NCBI GenBank assembly: GCA_030043255.1
Contig: JASHYB010000081.1
Coordinates: forward strand, 1-6,448
DNA: 6,448 bases
From: Thermoplasmata archaeon
GTDB lineage: Archaea; Thermoplasmatota; Thermoplasmata; Lutacidiplasmatales; UBA184
Direction of reading: 5' to 3'
The position numbers and the translations under genes are program-made. Each line of letters opens with the position of its first letter. The first letter of the stretch is position 1. Of the stretch, positions 1 through 5,082 are shown one piece after another. The notes under the pieces are model-generated. The model saw only the letters and a program-made list of their open reading frames with translations. It did no database searches and was not told the origin of the DNA.

Positions 1-75
1 GTCGGTCCGGCGGGCCCCCCGGCCGCCGAGAAACGACCGCCGCGGACCGCACGCCCCCTCCGGGCAACGGTTATT
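1..75. other. Upstream region of S17e, no gene seen
   Basis: This short GC-rich stretch holds no convincing coding sequence or RNA gene. The only feature standing out is the AT-rich patch at its end, listed as the S17e TATA box, plus a minor GAGAAACGA patch around 28-36 that is too far from the gene to be its main promoter. It may include the tail of a feature lying to the left. Confidence 0.4.
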
Positions 76-77
76 AT
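71..77 (+). promoter_or_regulatory. Probable TATA box for S17e
   Basis: TTATTAT is an AT-only patch in a very GC-rich stretch. Its centre is about 29 nt before the ATG at 103. Archaeal TATA boxes usually sit about 25-30 nt before the transcription start, so transcription would begin at or just before that ATG, giving a leaderless or nearly leaderless message. This inference also disfavours the upstream ATG at 76, which would overlap the box itself. No transcript data are available, so this rests on spacing and composition only. Confidence 0.5.
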
Positions 78-102
78 GGCCGGGAGGTCGGCCCGCCCGC
101 GC

Positions 103-327
103 ATGGGCAACATCCGGCAGACGTACATCAAGCGGGTCGCGGTGGAGCTGATCCGCCACTACCCGGACGCGTTCGCCGGCGACTTCTCCCAGAACAAGAA
201 GAAGGTCCTCGAGCTGACCGACCTCGGGGTCGTCGTGGACGGCAAGATGACGGTCGTCCACAAGAAGCTCGCGAACCGTATCGCGGGGTATGCCACGCGA
301 TACATGAAGCGCAAGCGCGGCACGTAG
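103..327 (+). CDS. rps17e: Small ribosomal subunit protein eS17 (S17e)
   Basis: This is a protein of the small ribosomal subunit found in archaea and eukaryotes but not bacteria. From the ATG at 103 the product is 74 residues and begins MGNIRQTYIKR, the usual start of archaeal S17e. It continues with HYPDAF, a NKKKVLELTDL segment, and the conserved NRIAGYATRYMKRKR tail that binds rRNA. An in-frame ATG at 76 would add nine residues (MAGRSARPR) not expected in the family. GGGAGGT at 82-88 lies 14 nt before the ATG at 103, rather far for a Shine-Dalgarno; the TATA-like box at 71-77 suggests a leaderless start instead. The gene stands alone on the plus strand and converges, 43 nt apart, with the end of the minus-strand cluster. 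Identity is secure; only the start is open. Confidence 0.95.
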   Translation: MGNIRQTYIKRVAVELIRHYPDAFAGDFSQNKKKVLELTDLGVVVDGKMTVVHKKLANRIAGYATRYMKRKRGT

Positions 328-370
328 CGCGGCGCGCCACCGCGTCCTCGAACGGCCGAGGCGGCGCGGC

Positions 371-868
371 TCAGATCTCCCGGGAGCGGGCCGTCGTCGC
401 CCACCAGGAGCGCGGAAGGCAGGCCAGCGCCGCCGCCACGGTGGCGTCGACCGTACCCCGTCCGTCGACCGGTCTCCCGACGGGCACCCGCGCGACCTTC
501 TCGAAGACCTCGCGCACCGCCCGGGCCCCGTAGGGCCGCGCTCGCGCTCGGTCGCGACGTACGCACGTCGCGAGCGGCACGTCCAGGCGGAGGACGCGGC
601 GCGGTCCCGGCAGCCGACGCACGAGATCGGCGAGCGCGCTGCGCCAGTAGAAGTTGCCGTCCAGCACGACCGGCCGGCCCCGGCGAAGCGACCGGGCCGC
701 CGCCGTCGCGGCGCGCCGGTTCGTCCGCAGGAACAGCCCTTCGGAGCCACCGTCCCACGGTTCCCGCTCGAGCAGCTCGTCGATCGACACGTAGCGGGCG
801 CCGAGACGCGCCGCCAGCGCCCGGGCGACGGTGGTCTTGCCGGCTCCCAGCGGACCCCGGACGATCAC
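371..868 (-). CDS. Small P-loop kinase-like ATPase (AAA_33/adenylate-kinase-like fold)
   Basis: A predicted 165-residue cytoplasmic P-loop protein starting at GTG 868. The Walker A motif, GPLGAGKTT, is at residues 5-13. It is followed by SIDELLE around 29-34, VVLDGNFYW at 67-75 (a likely Walker B or substrate-side strand) and an Arg-rich lid-like segment, RRDRARARPYG, at 104-114. This layout matches small kinases and phosphotransferases of the AAA_33, shikimate/gluconate kinase and zeta-toxin type. A group of archaeal 'RGPLGxGKT' proteins looks similar from memory. The phosphate acceptor is unknown. The open frame continues far upstream, but that part is the antisense-frame shadow of aIF6. 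GTG 868 is the last start before the Walker A motif, with a weak G-rich stretch before it. It lies 56 nt after aIF6 with no TATA box between, so co-transcription with the ribosomal cluster is likely. Confidence 0.8.
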   Translation of the reverse strand: MIVRGPLGAGKTTVARALAARLGARYVSIDELLEREPWDGGSEGLFLRTNRRAATAAARSLRRGRPVVLDGNFYWRSALADLVRRLPGPRRVLRLDVPLATCVRRDRARARPYGARAVREVFEKVARVPVGRPVDGRGTVDATVAAALACLPRSWWATTARSREI

Positions 869-924
869 GTAGAACCCCCGCGAGGGGCCGACCCGCGGGG
901 CGCGCCGACGACCGCTGCGTCGGG

Positions 925-1590
925 CTAGCTGAGCACGCGTAGGCCGTCCTGGAGGTGGACGATCTCGACCGGGGTCGTCGGGCGGCCGACGATGATCCCC
1001 CGCGAGTTCGCGATGACGCAGGCGCCGACGACCGGCACCCCGAAGTTGGCGGTCGAGCGCTGGACCGGGACCCCGAGCGCCTGCTCGGCCCGGGCGAGCT
1101 CGCGGTCGGTCGCCTTCGGGTGGACCACCGCTCCGAGGTTCGTGGCGACCCCGGCCATGCCGACGGTCGCCAGGCCGGCGAGGGTCCCCCGCTCGACCGG
1201 GACCCCGAGTCCGCGGCCGATCGCGTCGACCGCCTCGTTGGTGAACTCCGGGTGGACGAGGGCCCCGAGATCGTTCACGAGGACGTTGTTGCCGATGGCG
1301 TTGAACCGGCTGCGGAGCGCCGTGACGGGTCCGACCCGTTCGAGCGCGTGACGCTCGGCGGCGTCCAGGCCGTCCCCGACCACCACCCCCCGGGAGTTGG
1401 TGGCCACGAGCGCCCCGACGACCTCGCTGTCGGTGATGGTGGTGCGCACGACCTCGACCCTGAGGACTCGCGCGAGCTCCCGTTCCAGGCCCCCCGCGAG
1501 CGCCGGGGCGACCACCGCGCACCGTTCGTCGGCGCGCACGAACACCCCGAGGTAGGGGCTGCCTCCGACCAGCGTCCGGCCGACCGGCAC
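925..1590 (-). CDS. eif6: Translation initiation factor aIF6 (ribosome anti-association factor)
   Basis: aIF6 binds the large ribosomal subunit at the subunit interface and keeps the two subunits apart until needed; in eukaryotes the homologue also acts in 60S maturation. The product is 221 residues, the normal length. It shows the repeated units of the five-bladed pentein-like fold: SPYLGVFVRA (11-20), VVGALVATNSRGVVVG (57-72), NAIGNNVLVNDLGALVHPEFT (start at 97), VGMAGVATNLGAVVHPKAT (143-161) and GACVIANSRGIIVG (189-202). The start is GTG 1590, giving MPVGRTLVGGSPYLG, which aligns with the short N-terminus of the family. The codon is 20 nt after the L31e stop, with a run of six G about 9 nt upstream as a weak ribosome binding site. 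It is the fifth gene of the minus-strand cluster. Confidence 0.96.
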   Translation of the reverse strand: MPVGRTLVGGSPYLGVFVRADERCAVVAPALAGGLERELARVLRVEVVRTTITDSEVVGALVATNSRGVVVGDGLDAAERHALERVGPVTALRSRFNAIGNNVLVNDLGALVHPEFTNEAVDAIGRGLGVPVERGTLAGLATVGMAGVATNLGAVVHPKATDRELARAEQALGVPVQRSTANFGVPVVGACVIANSRGIIVGRPTTPVEIVHLQDGLRVLS

Positions 1591-1610
1591 GCGATCGGCC
1601 CCCCGGCCGT

Positions 1611-1907
1611 CTAGTCGGTGTCGAGGAGGTCGACCTCGATCAGGCCGTCCTCGAAGCGGATCGCCTTGACGCGGACCTGGGAGGGGACCGACTGGATGCC
1701 GCGCTCCCAGATGTGCTCGTTCAGGCGCGGGTCGATCCAGACGTCCTCCGGGGCGCCCTTCATGTGGCGCACGACGAAACGGCGGACCGTCTCCAGCGCG
1801 TGACCGGCCCGGCGGCGCCGCGACGGCTGGTGGCGGCTCGCCCGCAGCGGGATGACGTACTCGCGCTCGATCTCCTCGCGCTTGTGGCTCGGCGGTGGGG
1901 TCGGCAT
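1611..1907 (-). CDS. rpl31e: Large ribosomal subunit protein eL31 (L31e)
   Basis: An archaeal/eukaryotic large-subunit protein located near the polypeptide exit tunnel. The 98-residue product contains EREYVIPLR (13-21), an RRAGHALETVRRFVVRHMK helix around 32-50, and the conserved DVWIDPRLNEHIWERGIQ block (55-72), followed by VRVKAIRFEDGLIEVDL near the end. The N-terminus carries a Pro/Lys/Glu-rich lead of about 12 residues (MPTPPPSHKREE), slightly longer than in many archaea. The start is well supported: GGAGGAGG overlaps the L39e stop codon just upstream of the ATG. The gene follows L39e by 10 nt and precedes aIF6 by 20 nt, a conserved order in many archaea. Confidence 0.96.
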   Translation of the reverse strand: MPTPPPSHKREEIEREYVIPLRASRHQPSRRRRAGHALETVRRFVVRHMKGAPEDVWIDPRLNEHIWERGIQSVPSQVRVKAIRFEDGLIEVDLLDTD

Positions 1908-1910
1908 CGT

Positions 1911-1918
1911 CCTCCTCC
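1911..1918 (-). promoter_or_regulatory. Strong Shine-Dalgarno for L31e overlapping the L39e stop
   Basis: On the minus strand the L39e stop and the ribosome binding site read TAGGAGGAGG, then ACG and the L31e ATG. This is the strongest Shine-Dalgarno match in the minus-strand cluster. It shares one G with the stop codon, so termination of L39e and initiation of L31e are probably coupled. It also fixes the L31e start at 1907. Confidence 0.8.
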
Positions 1919-2076
1919 TACTTGTGCAGATGACCGCGCTTCCAGGTGCGGCGCTTCGGATGGCGCTGCACCGCGCGGTTCGTCCGCTGGATCACCCAGG
2001 CCGGGACGCGTCGGTTGCTCTTCACGGCGCGGAACAGTCGGAGCTTGCGGGCGTGGCTCTTGCGTCGGTTCGCCAT
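1918..2076 (-). CDS. rpl39e: Large ribosomal subunit protein eL39 (L39e)
   Basis: L39e is a very small, highly basic protein of the archaeal/eukaryotic large subunit that lines the exit tunnel. I translated it by hand: 52 residues, starting MANRRKSHARKLRLFRA, with the family hallmark NRRVPAWVIQRTNR in the middle and ending HPKRRTWKRGHLHK. The VPAWV core and the RRTW motif near the C-terminus are diagnostic. About 40 percent of residues are Arg, Lys or His. It starts at ATG 2076, 17 nt after the PDCD5 stop, with GGGGAAGGT shortly upstream as a modest ribosome binding site. It ends at TAG 1918, only 10 nt before L31e. Because it is so short, automatic gene finders may miss it. Position between PDCD5 and L31e is the conserved archaeal order. 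Confidence 0.95.
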   Translation of the reverse strand: MANRRKSHARKLRLFRAVKSNRRVPAWVIQRTNRAVQRHPKRRTWKRGHLHK

Positions 2077-2093
2077 CGGTACCTTCCCCTGCC

Positions 2094-2453
2094 TCAGCGT
2101 CGCGTGATGCGGATCTCCCGCCGCTCCGGCGAGATGCGCTCGAGGAGCGAGCGGAGGGTGGCGTCGTCGACCACCCGCTGCAGGCGTCCGGAGGCGGCGA
2201 GGGCGATCAACTGCTGCTCCACCGCGGCCGCGACGTCGGGCTTCGCGAGGCGGATGCGCCCGAGGCGCTCCCGCGCGTCGGAGCTGAGGATGCGGCGGAG
2301 GACCTCGGCGCGCTCGGAGTCGCGCCGGCGCATCTCGGCCTCCTGGGCGGCGAACGCCTGGGCGTTGACCGCTTCAGAGGTCTGCATCTCCTGCAACTGC
2401 TGGACGCGGCGGCGGCGCAACTCGGCAAGCTCGTCGTCCTCCGGCGGCGCCAT
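2094..2453 (-). CDS. PDCD5/TFAR19-family DNA-binding protein
   Basis: A 119-residue, mostly helical protein of the PDCD5 (TFAR19) family, found in archaea and eukaryotes. Archaeal members bind double-stranded DNA; the exact cellular role is not settled. The N-terminal third is a charged coiled-coil-like helix (DDELAELRRRRVQQLQEMQ, then many Ala/Glu/Arg). The family core runs from about residue 53 to 91: RRILSSDARERLGRIRLAKP followed by VEQQLIALAASGRL. The C-terminus ends in the typical REIRITRR tail. The start is ATG 2453, with only a G-rich weak ribosome binding site about 9 nt upstream. It lies 27 nt after S19e and 17 nt before L39e, the usual archaeal neighbourhood, which supports a link to translation genes. 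Confidence 0.94.
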   Translation of the reverse strand: MAPPEDDELAELRRRRVQQLQEMQTSEAVNAQAFAAQEAEMRRRDSERAEVLRRILSSDARERLGRIRLAKPDVAAAVEQQLIALAASGRLQRVVDDATLRSLLERISPERREIRITRR

Positions 2454-2480
2454 CGGTCGGCCCCCGCTACCGTACCGCCT

Positions 2481-2936
2481 CTACAGGTACTTGGCGAGTT
2501 CGGGGCGGTTCGCGGCGAGGCTCTTCAGGAGGTCGCGGCTGACGCTGTCCAGCAACTTCTGGCCCGAGGCGGTCACGCGGCGGCCGCGGCTCTTGTACGG
2601 CTGGAGCAGGCCGGCCTTCTCGAGCTGCTGGACGATCTCGCGGGCGACCGAGCGCGAGCCGACGCGGGCATGGTAGGGGGCGCTGCCCCGGTCGCGCTTA
2701 CCGCCGTACTCCGCGCTGAGCCGCGTGACGCCGATGGCCCGCTTGAGGTAGATCTTGCGCAGCACCGAGGCGCTGCGGAGGTACCACCAGTCCGGGTCGA
2801 CCGGCGCGCGCTGCTTGTGGACCCCGGTCTTGGCGAACGTGGCCCAGGTCGGAGGGCTCACCGCGTTGCGGCTGCGGAGCTCGGCCGCTAGCCGCGGGAG
2901 GAACGTCGCCGGCGGAACGTCGGTCACATGGGTCAT
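2481..2936 (-). CDS. rps19e: Small ribosomal subunit protein eS19 (S19e)
   Basis: An archaeal/eukaryotic small-subunit protein of the 30S head, needed for subunit maturation in eukaryotes. The product is 151 residues, normal for archaea. Landmarks: VPPATFLPRLAAELR (7-21), PPTWATFAKTGVHKQR (28-43), DPDWWYLRSASVLRKIYLK (47-65), the LSAEYGGKRDRGS loop (73-85) and the winged-helix part SRSVAREIVQQLEKAGLLQ (94-112). The start ATG 2936 gives the expected N-terminus MTHVTDVPP. There is no useful Shine-Dalgarno, but a TATA box lies about 30 nt upstream, so the message is probably leaderless or has only a few leader bases. It is the first gene of the six-gene minus-strand cluster. Confidence 0.96.
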   Translation of the reverse strand: MTHVTDVPPATFLPRLAAELRSRNAVSPPTWATFAKTGVHKQRAPVDPDWWYLRSASVLRKIYLKRAIGVTRLSAEYGGKRDRGSAPYHARVGSRSVAREIVQQLEKAGLLQPYKSRGRRVTASGQKLLDSVSRDLLKSLAANRPELAKYL

Positions 2937-2962
2937 GGCGCGGCGCGGCCACTCGGCCTCCG

Positions 2963-2970
2963 TATTTAAA
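2963..2970 (-). promoter_or_regulatory. TATA box of the S19e-led ribosomal cluster
   Basis: Read on the minus strand this is TTTAAATA, a near-ideal archaeal TATA box standing out in very GC-rich sequence. Its centre is about 30 nt before the S19e ATG at 2936, the same geometry as the S17e box. Transcription would start around 2936-2942, giving a leaderless or very short-leader message. No comparable box lies before any of the five downstream genes, so it probably drives the whole cluster. Confidence 0.8.
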
Positions 2971-3052
2971 CGCGGCGAGCGCCGCAGGTCGAGGGCGCGG
3001 CCGCGCTGTGCCGCGGCGCCGGCAGCCCGGTCCTAGCCTCCCGACGGGCACG

Positions 3053-3087
3053 GCCGGAGCGTGTCGCGGGCTGCCGCCCGCTCCGGC
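3053..3087. repeat. GC-rich inverted repeat in the divergent intergenic region
   Basis: GCCGGAGCG at 3053-3061 is the exact reverse complement of CGCTCCGGC at 3079-3087. Within the 17-nt spacer, GCGG (3066-3069) can also pair with CCGC (3074-3077) around a 4-nt loop. The element lies between the two outward promoters at about 2966 and 3130, in a region with no convincing gene. It could be an operator, a structured RNA or a barrier between transcription units. In DNA this GC-rich a 9-bp inverted repeat can easily arise by chance, so function is only a possibility. Confidence 0.35.
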
Positions 3088-3123
3088 ATCCGTCGGTCGT
3101 CCGGCCCAGGCGCGCCAGTCGCC

Positions 3124-3133
3124 TTCTTAACTA
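3124..3133 (+). promoter_or_regulatory. Possible TATA box of the molybdenum hydroxylase operon
   Basis: TTCTTAACTA is an AT-rich patch about 36 nt before the GTG at 3166. It would place transcription start near 3156, leaving a leader of about 10 nt that holds GAGG (3158-3161) before the GTG. A second patch, TATA at 3145-3148, is only about 20 nt from the GTG and so less likely to serve. The match to a TATA box is weaker than for S19e. Confidence 0.4.
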
Positions 3134-3165
3134 CGCTTCAAGGGTATAGGGCCGGACGAGGCAAC

Positions 3166-3786
3166 GTGCCGGGGTCGGCAGAGACCGCGGCCCTGATTCT
3201 GAGCGCGGGGGCCTCCTCGCGCTTCGGGGGCCAACCGAAGGCGCTGCTGCCGGTCGACGGCCGGACCGGGGTGCGGCGGATCGCGGAGATCTGCCTCAAC
3301 GACGGGTTCGACCCGGTCACCGTGGTCGTGGGTCCCCACCGGCATCCTATCGCTCACGAGCTCCGGGGCCTGGGCGTCGAGCTCGTGGACTCGGAGGACT
3401 GGAGCGAGGGCCGGACCGGCTCGGTGCAGCGAGGCCTCGCCGAGATCCCCCCGCTACGGGACGTCGTCCTCTGGCCGGTCGACCACCCGTTCGTGGCCCC
3501 GCGGACGGTCGATGCGCTGCTCGCCGCCCGCGAGACCGACCGGATCGGCGTGTGGTTCATCCCGACGTTCGAAGGTCGGGGGGGCCACCCGGTGCTCTGG
3601 CGGCCGGCGGTCCGCAACGACATCTTCGACCTTCGGCCGGACGCCCCGATCCGCTCGCTGCTCCCCGAGTTCGGCCCGCAGGTGCGCCGACTGCCCGTCG
3701 ACGACCCGGGCGTGGTCGCCAACGTCGACACGCCGGACGCCTACCGCGCGGCCTTCGCCGACTGGGACGCTCGGGAGGTCCTCTGA
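3166..3786 (+). CDS. mocA: MocA-like molybdenum cofactor cytidylyltransferase
   Basis: Predicted to transfer a nucleotide, in MocA a CMP from CTP, onto molybdopterin, giving the dinucleotide cofactor used by xanthine-dehydrogenase-family enzymes. From GTG 3166 the product is 206 residues, the usual MocA length. It has the glycine-rich nucleotide-binding loop ILSAGASSRFGGQPKALLP (11-29), the metal-binding WPVDHP (103-108) and the family motif GRGGHPVLW (137-145), ending with a typical VANVDTPDAY segment. These mark an NTP_transf_3 (MobA-like) fold. An in-frame GTG at 3061 would add 35 residues without family similarity and lies upstream of the probable promoter, so I prefer 3166, with GAGG 4 nt before it. 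Its TGA overlaps the next ATG by one base. Choice of CMP over GMP or AMP is inferred from the adjacent hydroxylase and XdhC genes. Confidence 0.85.
   Translation: MPGSAETAALILSAGASSRFGGQPKALLPVDGRTGVRRIAEICLNDGFDPVTVVVGPHRHPIAHELRGLGVELVDSEDWSEGRTGSVQRGLAEIPPLRDVVLWPVDHPFVAPRTVDALLAARETDRIGVWFIPTFEGRGGHPVLWRPAVRNDIFDLRPDAPIRSLLPEFGPQVRRLPVDDPGVVANVDTPDAYRAAFADWDAREVL
3773..3779 (+). promoter_or_regulatory. Strong Shine-Dalgarno for xdhC
   Basis: GGGAGGT lies inside the last codons of mocA, 6 nt before the xdhC ATG at 3786. With the one-base overlap of the TGA and ATG codons it indicates translational coupling of the two genes, and it fixes the xdhC start even though the open frame continues upstream to 3552. 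Confidence 0.8.
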
Positions 3787-4631
3787 TGGACCGCCGCACG
3801 GAGGCGGAGGTGCTGCGCCTGCTCGCGCTGCGCCGCCCGTTCGTCCGGGCCGCGGTGGTCCGCACCGCCGGCTCGGTCCCGGGCAAGCTGGGGGCGACGA
3901 TGATCGTCCGGGACGACGGCTCCACGGTCGGCACCGTCGGCGGGGCCGCGCTCGAGGAGGAGGTGAAGCGGCTCGCCGGGCTGGCGCTGGAGCGCCACCG
4001 GGGGGACCTGGCCCACTTCGACCTCGCCGCCTGGAAGCAGGGGGGCTTGCCGAGCCTGTGCGGCGGCTCCGTCGACATCGCGCTCGAGTACGTCGCGGCG
4101 CGGCCGAACGTCCTGCTCTGGGGCGGCGGCCACGTTGCGGAGGCGGTGGCTCAGTTGCTGCCCGGCCTCGACTTCGACCACTCGGTCGCCGACGACCGCC
4201 CGGACTACGTCAGCGCGGACCGGTTCCCGGACGCGGAGCGCCGGGTGGTCGTCGACCCGTCGGAGCTGTTCGAACGCCTTCCGCCGGCCGAGTTCACCCA
4301 TCTCCTCGTGCTCGGCTACGACGCCGGCAAGGACGGCGAGGTCCTGTTCCAGGCGGTGCGGCAGTTCCCCAACACCATCGGGCTCATCGCCAGCGCCCCG
4401 AAGCGCGAGCACCTGTACGCCCGCCTGCGGGACCGGGGGGTGCCGCGGGAGGCGCTGGAGCGGATCCGCTCACCGGTAGGGCTCGCGATCGGCGCGCAGA
4501 GCCCGGCGGAGATCGCGGTCAGCATCGTCGCCGAGATCGTCCGGGACCTGCACCCGGAGGCGTTAGGAGCTCCGGCCCCTCGGGGCCGCGAGGCCCGCGC
4601 GGAGAGGGATGGGCGAGGCCGGCGCGCTTAG
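3786..4631 (+). CDS. xdhC: XdhC/CoxI-family molybdenum cofactor maturation factor
   Basis: XdhC binds the molybdenum cofactor, promotes its sulfuration and hands it to the large subunit of xanthine-dehydrogenase-type enzymes. The product is 281 residues. N-terminal XdhC domain: AAVVRTAGSVPGKLGATMIV (22-41), GTVGGAALEEEV (49-60) and LCGGSVDIALE (91-101), with Cys92 at the position usually conserved in the family. C-terminal Rossmann-like domain: LLWGGGHVAEA (110-120), DDRPDY (136-141), RFPDAE (146-151), LGYDAGKDGEVL (176-187), IGLIASAPKR (198-207) and SPVGLAIGAQSPAEIAVSIVAEI (229-251). The GGGHVA loop resembles a dinucleotide-binding motif. After about residue 258 there is an Arg/Gly/Ala-rich tail of some 20 residues with no family similarity, whose last codons overlap the next gene by 23 nt. 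Confidence 0.92.
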   Translation: MDRRTEAEVLRLLALRRPFVRAAVVRTAGSVPGKLGATMIVRDDGSTVGTVGGAALEEEVKRLAGLALERHRGDLAHFDLAAWKQGGLPSLCGGSVDIALEYVAARPNVLLWGGGHVAEAVAQLLPGLDFDHSVADDRPDYVSADRFPDAERRVVVDPSELFERLPPAEFTHLLVLGYDAGKDGEVLFQAVRQFPNTIGLIASAPKREHLYARLRDRGVPREALERIRSPVGLAIGAQSPAEIAVSIVAEIVRDLHPEALGAPAPRGREARAERDGRGRRA

Positions 4632-5082
4632 CTTCCGACTCAACGGCCGGCCGGCGCTCGCGCGCTGCCCGGACGAGCGCATCCTGCTCGACCTGCTCCG
4701 CGAGGAGCTGCGGCTGACCGGCACCAAGCGTGGCTGCGACCTCGGGACCTGCGGCTGCTGCACCGTGCTGGTGGACGGCCGGCCCACGCTGAGCTGCCTC
4801 ACGCTCGCGCGGCTGGTGGAGGGTCGCGAGGTGACGACGATCGAAGGGGTCAGTCCGGCGCAGGGCCTCTCGCCGGTCCAGCGGGCGTTCGTCGAGCTCG
4901 GCGCGACCCAGTGCGGCTTCTGCACGCCGGGGTTCATCATGACGGCGACGGCGCTGCTGAAGGAGCATCCGCGGCCGAGCCGGGAGGAGATCGAGCGGGC
5001 GATCTCCGGCAATCTCTGTCGCTGTACCGGCTACCTGTCGATCGTCCGGGCGATCGAGACCGCCGCGCGCGGGGAGGCGTGA
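4609..5082 (+). CDS. [2Fe-2S] small subunit of a molybdenum hydroxylase (HcrC/CoxS/XdhA type)
   Basis: This is the electron-transfer subunit that passes electrons from the molybdenum centre through two [2Fe-2S] clusters. Its 157 residues match the usual 150-170. The plant-ferredoxin-type cluster is held by Cys43, Cys48, Cys51 and Cys63 (KRGCDLGTCGCCTVLVDG, then LSC). The C-terminal four-helix cluster uses Cys102, Cys105, Cys137 and Cys139 (TQCGFCTPGF and GNLCRCTGY). All eight ligands are present, so the subunit should be functional. The start ATG 4609 follows GGAGAGGG directly and sits inside the end of xdhC. No signal peptide is visible, consistent with a cytoplasmic enzyme. Its stop shares bases with the large-subunit ATG, and that tight coupling indicates a stoichiometric complex. 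The family is certain, the substrate is not. Confidence 0.96.
   Translation: MGEAGALSFRLNGRPALARCPDERILLDLLREELRLTGTKRGCDLGTCGCCTVLVDGRPTLSCLTLARLVEGREVTTIEGVSPAQGLSPVQRAFVELGATQCGFCTPGFIMTATALLKEHPRPSREEIERAISGNLCRCTGYLSIVRAIETAARGEA

Larger units (their letters stand above)
2937..3165. other. Divergent intergenic region
   Basis: These 229 nt separate the ribosomal cluster from the molybdenum hydroxylase operon. They hold the strong S19e TATA box, a weaker TATA-like box for mocA and one GC-rich inverted repeat. The plus-strand frame open from 3061 has an Arg/Ser/Gly-rich composition without family similarity and is probably not translated. I see no tRNA, box C/D RNA or riboswitch-like pattern. 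Confidence 0.6.

Noticed and set aside
328..370. Transcription terminator between convergent S17e and kinase genes
   Set aside because: There is no T-rich run on either strand of the kind that ends archaeal transcripts, and no clear hairpin.
869..1522. Long minus-strand open frame continuing upstream of the kinase, opposite-phase to aIF6
   Set aside because: It overlaps the well-conserved aIF6 gene in another frame, and its product is a low-complexity Arg/Gly/Pro sequence. The kinase homology begins only at GTG 868.
1713..2891. A 392-codon plus-strand open frame across L31e, L39e, PDCD5 and S19e
   Set aside because: It runs antisense through four recognised genes; long stop-free frames are common at this GC content.
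3020..3050. Possible tRNA-like or RNA element (GCCCG...CGGGC pairing)
   Set aside because: Only a 5-bp stem can form; no T-loop or acceptor pattern is present, and such pairings are expected by chance in GC-rich DNA.
3061..3165. N-terminal extension of MocA from GTG 3061
   Set aside because: The 35 extra residues show no family similarity, the segment includes the inverted repeat and the probable promoter, and GTG 3166 places the nucleotide-binding loop at the usual distance from the N-terminus.
3512..4717. A 401-codon plus-strand open frame across mocA and xdhC
   Set aside because: It is an Arg/Gly/Pro-rich shifted frame of the two real genes, with no recognisable motif.
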